DNA of 64,000 nucleotides. Source: Corticimicrobacter sp040137905 (GTDB lineage: Bacteria; Pseudomonadota; Gammaproteobacteria; Burkholderiales; Burkholderiaceae_B). The stretch spans positions 78,391 to 142,390 of the forward strand of contig NZ_JBEFDG010000071.1 of NCBI RefSeq assembly GCF_040137905.1, given 5' to 3'. Made by a program: the position numbers and the translations under genes. Positions 9,202 to 17,719 of this stretch are shown piece by piece; within the stretch, counting starts at the first letter, position 1; every line of letters starts with the position of its first letter. The notes below the pieces were generated by a model, which saw only the letters and a program-made list of their open reading frames with translations, was not told the origin of the DNA and did not search any database.

Positions 9202-9218
9202 AGCACCATTGTGGTGCT
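9202..9218 (+). promoter_or_regulatory. NtrC-binding site 2 upstream of glnA
   Basis: AGCACCATTGTGGTGCT is a dyad with perfect 6-bp arms on the same 17-bp NtrC pattern. Its centre lies 29 bp downstream of site 1, close to three helical turns, which suits cooperative binding. A weaker third match may lie at 9234-9250. Confidence 0.78.
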
Positions 9219-9311
9219 TTCATTGGGTGCCTGTGCATGCAGATGGTGCGGGCAATCCTGTCGTGGCCAGAAAAACGCCCGGTTTGATGCATATTCTCCG
9301 TTCTTTCAAGT

Positions 9312-9327
9312 TGGCACGCTTTTTGCT
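9312..9327 (+). promoter_or_regulatory. Sigma-54 promoter of glnA
   Basis: TGGCAC-N5-TTGCT matches the sigma-54 -24/-12 consensus (TGGCACrNNNNTTGCW) at every conserved position. Transcription would begin near 9338, leaving a leader of about 97 bases. Two NtrC sites lie upstream, and the activator gene ntrC is in the same gene cluster. Confidence 0.88.
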
Positions 9328-9434
9328 TGATAATCTGTGCCTGGGCGCTGAAGCAACATGTTCCAGCCGGAGCATAAGGTGGAAGGCGACCTGCCATCTC
9401 ACATCCGAATCGCTATTTTCTTTATGGAGCTATC

Positions 9435-10847
9435 ATGGCGACCACTCAAGACGTTCTGAAGCAAATCGAGACGCATGAAGTCAAGTTCGTCGATTTCCGC
9501 TTCACCGATACCATCGGCCGCGAGCACCACGTGACCGTTCCCACCGGCGAAATCGATGAAGGCAAGCTCGAAAGCGGCCAGGCTTTCGACGGTTCCTCGA
9601 TTCACGGCTGGAAGGGTATCGAAGCATCCGACATGATGCTTTCGCCCGACCTGAGTACCGCCCGCCTGGATCCGTTCCGTGAAGAAACCACGCTGATCCT
9701 GACCTGCGATGTGATCGAACCTTCGAACATGCAGGGCTATGATCGTGATCCCCGTTCGCTGGCCAAGCGCGCTGAAGCCTATCTGAAGTCGACCGGCATC
9801 GGCGACACGGCTTTCTTCGGTCCCGAGCCCGAGTTCTTCGTTTTCGATGGCGTGACCTGGGACAGCAACCCGTCCGGCAGCTTCGTCAAGATCCGTTCCG
9901 AAGAAGGTGCCTGGTCCTCCGGCACCGACTATCCCGGTGGCAATATGGGCCATCGTCCCCGCGTCAAGGGCGGCTATTTCCCCGTGCCCCCGACCGATTC
10001 GTTCCAGGATCTGCGCTCCGAAATGAGCATCCTGCTCGAGCAGCAGGGCGTGCCGGTCGAAATCCACCACCACGAAGTGGCAGGCCCCGGTCAATGTGAA
10101 ATCGGTACCCGGTTCAGCACGCTGGTCGAGCGCGCTGACTGGAACCAGATCATGAAATACACGATCTGGAACGTGGCGGCTGCCTATGGCAAGACCGTGA
10201 CCTTCATGCCCAAGCCCATCCTCGGCGACAACGGCTCCGGCATGCACGTGCACCAGTCGATCTGGAAAGATGGCCAGAACCTGTTTGCAGGCAACGTCTA
10301 TGCCGGTCTGTCCGAGTTTGCGCTGTACTACATCGGCGGCATCATCAAGCACGCCCGCGCACTGAATGCCATCACCAACCCCGGTACCAACTCCTACAAG
10401 CGCCTGGTGCCCGGCTTCGAAGCCCCGGTCAAGCTGGCCTATTCGGCACGCAACCGTTCGGCCTCGATCCGCATTCCCTATGTGGACAGCCCCAAGGCCC
10501 GCCGTATCGAAGCCCGTTTCCCGGATCCCCTGGCCAACCCCTACCTGGCATTCTCGGCCCTGATGATGGCAGGTCTGGACGGTGTGCAGAACAAGATCCA
10601 CCCCGGTGATCCGGCCGACAAGAACCTGTACGATCTGCCGCCGGAAGAGGATGCCAAGATCCCGACCGTGTGCGCATCGCTGGAAGAAGCGCTGGCTGCA
10701 CTCGACAAGGACCGCGAGTTCCTGACCCGTGGCGGTGTGTTCAGCAACGACGCGATCGATGCCTACATCGCCCTCAAGATGGACGAAGTCACGCGCCTGC
10801 GCATGACCCCGCACCCGGTCGAGTTTGATCTGTACTACAGCAACTGA
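9435..10847 (+). CDS. glnA: Glutamine synthetase type I
   Basis: A 470-residue dodecameric glutamine synthetase (glutamate + NH3 + ATP to glutamine). The N-terminal beta-grasp domain contains FVDFRFTDTIGREHHV. DGSSIHGWKGI and the catalytic-domain motifs GPEPEFFVFD, GDNGSGMHVHQS and NPGTNSYKRLVPG follow. The adenylation loop KNLYDLPPEE holds the Tyr modified by GlnE, so activity is expected to be controlled by reversible adenylylation. Transcription is from a sigma-54/NtrC promoter. ntrB and ntrC follow directly, forming the classic nitrogen-regulation cluster. Confidence 0.97.
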   Translation: MATTQDVLKQIETHEVKFVDFRFTDTIGREHHVTVPTGEIDEGKLESGQAFDGSSIHGWKGIEASDMMLSPDLSTARLDPFREETTLILTCDVIEPSNMQGYDRDPRSLAKRAEAYLKSTGIGDTAFFGPEPEFFVFDGVTWDSNPSGSFVKIRSEEGAWSSGTDYPGGNMGHRPRVKGGYFPVPPTDSFQDLRSEMSILLEQQGVPVEIHHHEVAGPGQCEIGTRFSTLVERADWNQIMKYTIWNVAAAYGKTVTFMPKPILGDNGSGMHVHQSIWKDGQNLFAGNVYAGLSEFALYYIGGIIKHARALNAITNPGTNSYKRLVPGFEAPVKLAYSARNRSASIRIPYVDSPKARRIEARFPDPLANPYLAFSALMMAGLDGVQNKIHPGDPADKNLYDLPPEEDAKIPTVCASLEEALAALDKDREFLTRGGVFSNDAIDAYIALKMDEVTRLRMTPHPVEFDLYYSN

Positions 10848-10881
10848 TCCACGCATCACAACCATGACCTGGAGCGATCAA

Positions 10882-11934
10882 ATGAACCTGGATGCGTTTG
10901 ATCTGCTCGCTACATCGATCCTGCTGGTCGATGCTCAAGGGGACATCCAGTACGCCAACGGTGCGGCAGAAAATCTGCTGGGCCGTTCGCGCAAGGTCCT
11001 GCAAGGCGTGTCCTGCACCTCGCTGGTGACGGAAAGTGCCGATCTGGACGCATCACTAAAAGAAGCATGCGCCGGTCAATTCATTGACCGGCGCCAGCTC
11101 TTCAATCTGCGCAAGGGTCATGAAACGACGCCGGTGTTTGCGTCCATCGTGGCACTCTATGAACAACCCTGGCCCGTCATGCTCGAGTTGCGGGAAATCG
11201 AGCAGCAACTGCTGGCCGAGCGCAACCAGCAGATGTATGAGCAGGCCGGTAGCAATCGCGAGTTGCTGCGCAATCTCGCGCATGAAGTCAAGAATCCGCT
11301 GGGTGGCGTGCGAGGTGCCGCCCAGTTGCTGGAAGCCGAGTTGGACGATCGCCAGCTCAAGGAATACACGCAGGTCATCATTTCGGAAGCCGATCGGCTG
11401 CAATCCCTGGTGGATCGGCTGCTGGCACCGCAGCGTGCACCGCTGCACTTTGCCATGCTCAACATTCATGAGCTGTGCGAAAAGGCGGCCATGCTGGTGC
11501 GTGCCGAGTTCAGCCAGTACGGGCTGGATATCCGGCGCGATTACGATGCATCGATTCCCGATTTTCCAGGGGACGGCGCACGGCTGATGCAGGTGCTGCT
11601 CAACGTGATCCGCAATGCGGCACAGGTCCTGTGCGAACAGGAACCACCAGGCGGCCTGATCACGCTGCGTACCCGCGTGGCACGCCAGCAGGTGCTGATG
11701 GATCGTCGACATCGGCTGGTTCTGGTGGTATCTGTCATCGACAATGGGCCCGGCGTACCTCCTGAAATCCAGGAGCGCGTATTCCATCCCCTGGTCACAG
11801 GTCGAGCCAGTGGTACCGGCCTGGGCCTAAACCTGGCGCAGGACTTCGTGCAGCAACATGGCGGTGTGGTCGAGTTCGAGTCCGAGCCGGGCCATACCGA
11901 ATTCAGAATACTTTTACCCATGGAGCGGCCATGA
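10882..11934 (+). CDS. glnL: Nitrogen regulation sensor histidine kinase NtrB
   Basis: A cytoplasmic two-component kinase/phosphatase, 350 residues from the chosen start. The ATG at 10882 has GGAG seven bases upstream. In-frame starts at 10864 and 10825 exist, but the latter runs back into glnA. A PAS domain occupies about residues 1-100 (SILLVDAQGDIQYANGAAE). The H-box NLAHEVKNPLGG puts the phosphorylated His at 134. The ATPase domain has an N-box region (NVIRNAAQ), G1 DNGPGVPP and G2 GTGLGL. It controls NtrC phosphorylation in response to PII. The stop overlaps the ntrC start (ATGA). Confidence 0.94.
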   Translation: MNLDAFDLLATSILLVDAQGDIQYANGAAENLLGRSRKVLQGVSCTSLVTESADLDASLKEACAGQFIDRRQLFNLRKGHETTPVFASIVALYEQPWPVMLELREIEQQLLAERNQQMYEQAGSNRELLRNLAHEVKNPLGGVRGAAQLLEAELDDRQLKEYTQVIISEADRLQSLVDRLLAPQRAPLHFAMLNIHELCEKAAMLVRAEFSQYGLDIRRDYDASIPDFPGDGARLMQVLLNVIRNAAQVLCEQEPPGGLITLRTRVARQQVLMDRRHRLVLVVSVIDNGPGVPPEIQERVFHPLVTGRASGTGLGLNLAQDFVQQHGGVVEFESEPGHTEFRILLPMERP

Positions 11935-13463
11935 ATACTGTATGGATCGTGGATGATGACCAGGCTATCCGATGGGTTCTGGAAAAATCCCTGATGCGGG
12001 CCGGTATCGAGTCCCGCAGCTTTTCCGATGCGGCATCGGTGCTCAAGGCCCTGGCTGAACTGCCAGGCCACGACCATCCCGGCGCACTGATTTCGGATAT
12101 CCGGATGCCCGGAGAATCGGGACTGAATCTGCTGGAACGACTCAAGCGGGAATATCCTGATCTGCCTGTCATCATCATGACGGCCTATACCGACCTGGAC
12201 AGCACGGTGGCGGCATTCCAGGGCGGTGCCTTCGATTACCTGGCCAAGCCATTCGATGTCAACGAGGCAGTCGCACTGATCCGCCGAGCACTGAACGAGG
12301 CGGCCCTCAATCACCAGGACGCCGAGGACGGCAGTGGCCCGAACGGCGGCACCGAATCCAGTGATGCCGGCAACGTCTCCGGTACGTTCCTGCTGGGCAA
12401 GGCTCCGGCGATGCAGGAAGTGTTTCGCGCCATCGGACGCCTGGCACCTTCGCGTGCCAGCGTGCTCATCACCGGCGAATCCGGAACCGGCAAGGAACTG
12501 GTGGCGCGTGCCCTGCACGGACATGGCGCACGCTCCGGGCGGCCTTTCATTGCCCTGAATACCGCTGCCATCCCGCGCGACCTGCTGGAAGCCGAACTGT
12601 TCGGCCACGAGCGCGGGGCCTTTACCGGCGCCAATTCGCTGCGCCGTGGCCGCTTCGAGGAAGCCGATGGCGGTACGCTGTTCCTCGATGAAATCGGCGA
12701 CATGCCGCTGGAACTGCAGACCCGCCTGCTGCGGGTGCTGTCGGAAGGCAGCTTCTACCGGATCGGTGGTACCCAGCCGGTGCAGGTCGATGTCCGCATT
12801 GTCGCCGCCACGCACCAGCCGCTCGAAACACGCGTCGCTGAAGGCAAGTTTCGCGAAGACCTGTTCCACCGCCTGAACGTGATCCGGCTGCGCCTGCCGC
12901 CACTGCGAGAGCGGGCCGAGGATATTCCCGAACTGACGGCACATTTTCTGGCCATCAGCGCGCGGACGCTGGGCGTGCCGGTGCGCCAGCTCAGCCCGGC
13001 TGCGATGGAAGCGCTCTGCGCCTACCCATTTCCGGGCAATGTGCGCCAGCTCGAGAATTTCTGCCACTGGTTGACCGTGATGGCCCCAAGCCAGATCGTC
13101 GAAGTGCATGACCTGCCGCCGGAAGTGCGCAGCAGCCTGCCGATCCTTCCCGGTCAGATCGCTGACGGCCAGGTGCCGCCTCAAACCGGCGGAGGGCAGG
13201 CCGGACGTGCCGATACGGTACGGGAAGCCATCCGCAGTGTCCATGGCCTGCCGGACTGGCACGACATGGTGACCCAGGAGGCCCGGACACGGTTGCAGCG
13301 CGGCGAGCCTGCCGTCATGCAGAGCATGACCCGGGAATTCGAACGCCTGGTGCTGGCAGCCGGACTCGAGCATTGCCGAAATCGCCGCGTCGAGGCGGCC
13401 AGTCGGCTGGGATTGGGGCGCAACACCATTACCCGCAAGCTGCGTGAACTGGACATGGAATGA
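11931..13463 (+). CDS. glnG: Nitrogen regulation response regulator NtrC
   Basis: A 510-residue sigma-54 enhancer-binding protein. The receiver domain has the acidic patch VDDD and the phosphorylation Asp56 in LISDIRMP. The AAA+ domain carries Walker A TGESGTGKE, the sigma-54 contact loop GAFTGA, Walker B GTLFLDEIGD and the R-finger region. The C-terminal Fis-type helix-turn-helix (RRVEAASRLGLGRNTITRKL) binds sites such as the two found before glnA. It is somewhat longer than enteric NtrC (about 470), mainly through a Gly/Gln-rich linker around residues 400-430. Confidence 0.95.
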   Translation: MNTVWIVDDDQAIRWVLEKSLMRAGIESRSFSDAASVLKALAELPGHDHPGALISDIRMPGESGLNLLERLKREYPDLPVIIMTAYTDLDSTVAAFQGGAFDYLAKPFDVNEAVALIRRALNEAALNHQDAEDGSGPNGGTESSDAGNVSGTFLLGKAPAMQEVFRAIGRLAPSRASVLITGESGTGKELVARALHGHGARSGRPFIALNTAAIPRDLLEAELFGHERGAFTGANSLRRGRFEEADGGTLFLDEIGDMPLELQTRLLRVLSEGSFYRIGGTQPVQVDVRIVAATHQPLETRVAEGKFREDLFHRLNVIRLRLPPLRERAEDIPELTAHFLAISARTLGVPVRQLSPAAMEALCAYPFPGNVRQLENFCHWLTVMAPSQIVEVHDLPPEVRSSLPILPGQIADGQVPPQTGGGQAGRADTVREAIRSVHGLPDWHDMVTQEARTRLQRGEPAVMQSMTREFERLVLAAGLEHCRNRRVEAASRLGLGRNTITRKLRELDME

Positions 13464-13485
13464 GTACGGCATGCAGGGTTGAGCG

Positions 13486-13932
13486 ATGATCCGGGCACTT
13501 GCAGAGACTGACGTAGAGTCGGTGCTGGATGTATGGCTGTCAGCATCCGTCGCGGCGCATGACTTCGTCGATCCTGAATTCTGGCGTGCGCAGCTGGAAA
13601 ACATGCGCAATCTATACCTGCCGGCCGCAGCCGTATATGTCTATGAAGAGCATTCGCAGGTGATCGGATTTTATGCACTGCTTGGGGATGATCGGCTGGC
13701 CGCGATTTTCGTGGTGCCTGGCATGCAGGGGCGGGGAGTCGGAAGTGCCCTGATGGTACATGCCATGGCTGGCAAAGCCCGCATGACACTTTCTGTCTAC
13801 AAGGCCAACGAGGCCAGTGTCCGCTTCTATCAATCCCACGGATTCGTGATCGTTCACGAGCAGCGTGAGGAAATCACCGGCCAGGACGAATATGTCATGC
13901 ACGCCGGTGGTGATGGGCCGCACAACCCCTAG
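13486..13932 (+). CDS. GNAT-family N-acetyltransferase
   Basis: A 148-residue GNAT fold protein. MIRALAETDVESVLDVWLSA is the typical first strand-helix, and the acetyl-CoA loop is VVPGMQGRGVGSALM (QGRGVG). NEASVRFYQSHGFV is the usual substrate-side helix and strand. It resembles the YjaB/PA4866-like small acetyltransferases, but the substrate is unknown. It follows ntrC by 22 bases on the same strand. It converges with fbpC, and the two reading frames share 4 bases at the ends. Confidence 0.85.
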   Translation: MIRALAETDVESVLDVWLSASVAAHDFVDPEFWRAQLENMRNLYLPAAAVYVYEEHSQVIGFYALLGDDRLAAIFVVPGMQGRGVGSALMVHAMAGKARMTLSVYKANEASVRFYQSHGFVIVHEQREEITGQDEYVMHAGGDGPHNP

Positions 13933-14759
13933 GCCAATATGCCCTGGCTGTCGCTACTTTCCTGAGCTGCAACCTCCGGGCGCGCGCGCTGGAAGATCTC
14001 GTTGCGCCGATCCTCCAGCGCATCGCCGTGGCGGATGAAGCGCCTGACATAATCGCTGGCAGGGTGGTGGTGCAGCCCGTAAGGGGTATCCCACTGCACG
14101 ATCCTGCCTTCATGCATCAGCCCGACCGAATCCGAGATAGCGAAGGCCTCGGCCTGACTGTGGGTGACGAGCAGCGCGGTGGTGCCGGTTTCCTTGAGGA
14201 TGTCGCGTACTTCAAAAGCCAGTCTCTCGCGGGTATGGATATCGAGGCTGGAAAAGGGTTCGTCGAGCAACAGCAGGCGAGGGCTCGGTGCCATGGCGCG
14301 AGCCAGTGCAATGCGTTGCTGCTGCCCGCCGGACAGTTCGTGCGGGTATTTGTCCAGGCTGTGCTCGAGGCCGACGAGCCGGGCCATTTCGGCAATCCTG
14401 TCTGCACGCTGCACGGCTGGCAGGCGTCGGATGCCGAAGCCGATGTTGGCCCGGATGTCCAGATGAGGAAACAGGGCATAGTCCTGGAACATCATGCCGA
14501 TGCGCCGCTGCTCTGGCGGAACGAAACAGCCATCATTCACCAGTTCCTGCCCGTCAAGCACGATACGGCCCGAGCGTGGCATGTCGAGGCCTGCCACGGC
14601 CCGCAGGATGGTTGTCTTGCCGCAGCCGGATTCGCCCAGCAGACTGGCGATTTCCCCTTGCTCGAGACTCAGGTCCAGGTCATGCACCACGCTGTGCCAG
14701 CGCGACCGTCCATTGGGATAGGCCAGGTGCAGATGTTCAAGGGTGAGATAGGAAGGCAT
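13929..14759 (-). CDS. fbpC: Ferric iron ABC transporter, ATP-binding protein
   Basis: The ATPase of the FbpABC iron importer, 276 residues from MPSYLTLEHLHLAYP. I chose the ATG at 14759 because the longer frame runs into the permease gene and looks unrelated. Motifs are Walker A LLGESGCGKTTI, the Q-loop region MMFQDYALFPHL, signature LSGGQQQRIALARA, Walker B LLLLDEPFSSLD and the switch His in VTHSQAEA. The C-terminal part is a short regulatory domain. It is the last gene of fbpA-fbpB-fbpC, 16 bases after fbpB. Confidence 0.9.
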   Translation of the reverse strand: MPSYLTLEHLHLAYPNGRSRWHSVVHDLDLSLEQGEIASLLGESGCGKTTILRAVAGLDMPRSGRIVLDGQELVNDGCFVPPEQRRIGMMFQDYALFPHLDIRANIGFGIRRLPAVQRADRIAEMARLVGLEHSLDKYPHELSGGQQQRIALARAMAPSPRLLLLDEPFSSLDIHTRERLAFEVRDILKETGTTALLVTHSQAEAFAISDSVGLMHEGRIVQWDTPYGLHHHPASDYVRRFIRHGDALEDRRNEIFQRARPEVAAQESSDSQGILA

Positions 14760-14775
14760 GAGGTGAGGATCGCGG

Positions 14776-16425
14776 TTAGGGCGCAGGACGATTGACCCTG
14801 GCCAGCAGGATGACGGGCAGCAGGCCGGCCAGTACGATGCCCAGTGCCGCAATGGCACCTTCTTCGTACGTGCCGCGTGCGGCTTCGGCATACAGCCAGG
14901 TGGCCAGGGTATCGAAATTGAGTGGTCGCAGCAGCAGAGTAGCCGGCAATTCCTTCATGGTGTCGACAAACACCAGCAGGGCCGCTGCAGCAATCGCCGG
15001 CCAGAGTTGCGGCAGGTGTATGCGACGCAGCAGTCCGCCGGGACGCTCGCCCAGTGTGGCGGCCGCATGGTCGAGTGAGCGGGGAATGCGCTCCAGGCCG
15101 GATTCGATGCCGCCTACGGCAATCGCCATGAAGCGCAACATGTAGATGATGACCAGGCCGCCCATGGAGCCCATGAGAATCAATTGCGGCGCACGGTCGT
15201 TCCATAGTCCCAGCAGTCCGGACAGGGCATGATCGAATGCTACCAGCGGTGCCAGCAGGCCAATGGCAAGTACCGTACCGGGTATTGCATAGCCAAGGCT
15301 GGCAAAGCGAGCGGCCAGTCCGGCGGAGGATGTGCCGCCGCTGCGCCAGGCACCGCGTCCGGCCCAGGCGACCAGCAACCCGCAGGCAACGGTCAGTACG
15401 GTCGCCAGCGCCGAGACCTGCAGCGTGTTGGCGAGGCTGTCGAACAACTGGCGTGAAGGAAGCTCATGCTGCAGGCGCTTGAATGTTTCGTGCAGCAGAT
15501 GCAGGGCCGGCGCGGCGAACCCGAGAACGACAGGCAGCAGGCAGGCCAGCAAGGCCAGCAGGCCGGCCCTGCGGCTCAGACGTATCGGGCGCAGGGGTTG
15601 CGCACGCCGTGCCGTGGCAAAGCGCTGGTGCCGGCGGCCGTGGCGTTCCAGCAGGATGAGTGCCAGTACAAGTACCAGCATGACCAGTGCGATCTGTGCC
15701 GCACCCGGCAGGTCGGAGCGCGAGATCCAGGTGCTGTAGATCGCCACGGTCACGGTCTGCACGCCCAGGAACTCGGAGGCACCGATGTCGTTCATGGCTT
15801 CCAGCAACGCCAGGCTGACGCCGACCGCAATGGCTGGACGCGCCAGCGGCAGGGCCACCCGGACAAAAACGGTCAGTGGCCGGGCACCCAGCATGCGTGC
15901 GGCCTCGATAAGGCTGGCGGCCTGGGTCTGGAACATGATCCGGGTCGTCAGGTAAACATAGGGGTAAAGCACGAAACCGAGTACCAGGATGCAGCCCGTC
16001 AGTGATCGGATATCCGGTAGCCGGAGTCCTCTTGGGCTGTCGATGCCCAGGGCGGCACGAAGGGTACCCTGTATGGGCCCAAGCGGGTGCATCAGGTCCA
16101 CATACGAAAACGCGATGATGTAGGAGGGAACGGCCAGCGGCAGCAGCAATGCCCACGAAAGGATGCGCCGTCCAGGAAAATCATAGGCCGTGACCAGCCA
16201 GGCGGTGACGGTGCCCAGCAGGGTCACGATCACACCCACAGCCAATAGCAGGATCAGCGTATTGGAAAGCGCTTCGGGCAGTACGTGGCTGGCCAGGTGT
16301 GCCCAATGCGCCGGATTGCCGGACAGGGCCGAAACAGCCAGCGAAACAATGGGAATCAGGACACAGGCGGCGATCAGCACGGGTGGCACCTGCCACCCGT
16401 GGCGCGAGAGACGGGACAGTGACAC
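14776..16425 (-). CDS. fbpB: Ferric iron ABC transporter, fused permease
   Basis: An inner-membrane permease of about 549 residues with two tandem six-helix BPD modules, as usual for FbpB/SfuB. The GTG at 16425 lies one base after the fbpA stop, which argues for tight coupling. An in-frame ATG far upstream (16692) would overlap most of the fbpA C-terminus in another frame and gives a non-membrane, low-complexity N-terminus, so it is rejected. EAA-like loops occur in both halves (EAARMLGARPLTVFVRVALPL and, in the second half, DHAAATLGERPGGLLRRIHLP region). Confidence 0.9.
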   Translation of the reverse strand: MSLSRLSRHGWQVPPVLIAACVLIPIVSLAVSALSGNPAHWAHLASHVLPEALSNTLILLLAVGVIVTLLGTVTAWLVTAYDFPGRRILSWALLLPLAVPSYIIAFSYVDLMHPLGPIQGTLRAALGIDSPRGLRLPDIRSLTGCILVLGFVLYPYVYLTTRIMFQTQAASLIEAARMLGARPLTVFVRVALPLARPAIAVGVSLALLEAMNDIGASEFLGVQTVTVAIYSTWISRSDLPGAAQIALVMLVLVLALILLERHGRRHQRFATARRAQPLRPIRLSRRAGLLALLACLLPVVLGFAAPALHLLHETFKRLQHELPSRQLFDSLANTLQVSALATVLTVACGLLVAWAGRGAWRSGGTSSAGLAARFASLGYAIPGTVLAIGLLAPLVAFDHALSGLLGLWNDRAPQLILMGSMGGLVIIYMLRFMAIAVGGIESGLERIPRSLDHAAATLGERPGGLLRRIHLPQLWPAIAAAALLVFVDTMKELPATLLLRPLNFDTLATWLYAEAARGTYEEGAIAALGIVLAGLLPVILLARVNRPAP

Positions 16426-16426
16426 G

Positions 16427-17458
16427 TCAGTTGTTGAAGCCGACCTTGTCGACCAGTTCGCTGGCGAGCTTGCGATTCTTGGCAATGTCGCTGACCGGGA
16501 TGGCGTCAACCTGGAGTTCGCCGAAGCTGGCGACCACAGGGTCGAGTTCGACGCCTGCCTTGACCGGATACTCGTAGTTGGCACCGGCGTAGAGCTGCTG
16601 CGCCTTGTCGGACACCAGGTACTCCAGCAACTGCACGGCTTCGGCCTTGTTGGGGGCATGTCGGGCAACGGCTGCGCCGCTGACATTGACATGCGTGCCG
16701 CCGCCTGTGCCTTCGAACGTCGGACGGATCACCTTGATGGCTTCGCCCCACTTGTAGTTGTCGGTGCCGGGTTCGCTGTTTTTCATGCGGCCTACATAGT
16801 AGGCATTGGCGATGCCGATATCGCAGATGCCTCCCAGAATGTCGCGGGCCACGTCGCGGTCGCCGCCGGTGGCCTTGCGGGCCAGGTTGTCCTTGACGCC
16901 GCGCAGCCAGGTTTCGGTCGCTTCTGCACCATGATGCGAGATCATGGCGGCGATCAAGGCCGTGTTATAGGGATGCTGTCCGGAACGGATGCAGACCTTG
17001 CCCTTCCAGCGCGGATCTGCAAGGTCTTCATAGTTGAACTCGGTAATGTCCAGATCCTTGTCGGCATACAGCACACGATCACGCAGGGACAGGCTGAACC
17101 AGTCATTGTCTGGGCTGCGCAGGTTGGCTGGAATCGTTTCCTGCAATACGGTGGATTCGATCGGCTGTGTCACGCCGCCCTCGACCAGGTCGAGCAGATT
17201 GCCGATATCGACGGTCATCAGCACGTCGGCCGGCGATTTGTCGCCTTCCGCCTTGACGCGCTCGAGCAGGCCGTCCTTGAGGAATACGGTATTGACCTTG
17301 ATCTGCGTTTCGTTGGTGAAACTGTCGATCAGGGGCTGGATCAGGGCGGGCTCGCGTGTGGTGTAGAGGTTGACTTCGGCCGCGCCGGCGGCATGGATAG
17401 GCAGGCTGAGCACGGCGGCTAGGAGGGTGGGCGACAACAGGCGGGCAGGAATCATCAT
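16427..17458 (-). CDS. fbpA: Ferric iron ABC transporter, periplasmic binding protein
   Basis: A 343-residue Fe(3+)-binding protein with a Sec signal peptide (about residues 1-26, cleavage near HAAGAAEVNLY). The mature protein begins EVNLYTTREPALIQPLIDSF, the FbpA/FutA pattern. The C-lobe segment YAGANYEYPVKAG carries the Tyr pair that ligates iron in this family. It also has WKGKVCIRSGQHPYN. A Fur-like box lies 35-50 bases upstream, so iron repression is likely. It is first in the fbpABC operon. Confidence 0.93.
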   Translation of the reverse strand: MMIPARLLSPTLLAAVLSLPIHAAGAAEVNLYTTREPALIQPLIDSFTNETQIKVNTVFLKDGLLERVKAEGDKSPADVLMTVDIGNLLDLVEGGVTQPIESTVLQETIPANLRSPDNDWFSLSLRDRVLYADKDLDITEFNYEDLADPRWKGKVCIRSGQHPYNTALIAAMISHHGAEATETWLRGVKDNLARKATGGDRDVARDILGGICDIGIANAYYVGRMKNSEPGTDNYKWGEAIKVIRPTFEGTGGGTHVNVSGAAVARHAPNKAEAVQLLEYLVSDKAQQLYAGANYEYPVKAGVELDPVVASFGELQVDAIPVSDIAKNRKLASELVDKVGFNN

Positions 17459-17492
17459 GTCTCCGTGATGGTGGCTTGAGAAAACGCAAGTC

Positions 17493-17507
17493 TAATAATG
17501 AATATCA
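17493..17507 (-). promoter_or_regulatory. Fur-like box upstream of fbpA
   Basis: On the minus strand TGATATTCATTATTA matches 13 of 15 positions of the core TGATAATCATTATCA. It lies 35 bases before the fbpA ATG, in a short AT-rich patch within GC-rich DNA. This is the expected place for a Fur operator. Confidence 0.75.
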
Positions 17508-17719
17508 ATGTTATCAGTGATTTCTGCTTTATGGCAGCATCGATATCGAGAGGGCATCGCGTAAATGTTTGATCCGTGTCATGACGATGCGCCCCGGGAG
17601 GGACTATAAAGCGTACATAAGCTTATTTCCGCACGGGCGGAACAATTATCCTTCTCGGAACTACCGGGTAGAATAGGGGTGCACGCTATTCCCCTAACTT
17701 TCTTGCAGACATCTGATTC

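Noticed and set aside
9399..10865. A 488-codon open frame antisense to glnA
   Set aside because: It mirrors glnA on the opposite strand, as is common in GC-rich coding DNA. The translation has no family pattern, while glnA is certain.
11541..13610. A 689-codon open frame antisense to ntrB/ntrC
   Set aside because: It spans two certain genes on the other strand, gives a low-complexity Arg/Ala/Gln-rich protein and matches no family.
16426..16692. N-terminal extension of fbpB to an upstream ATG
   Set aside because: It would overlap the fbpA C-terminus out of frame and is low-complexity. The GTG at 16425, one base after the fbpA stop, gives a normal FbpB.
17665..17700. Possible inverted repeat GAATAGGGG...ATTCCCC upstream of fpr
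   Set aside because: The arms pair only in short, conflicting registers. There is no convincing promoter or operator match.
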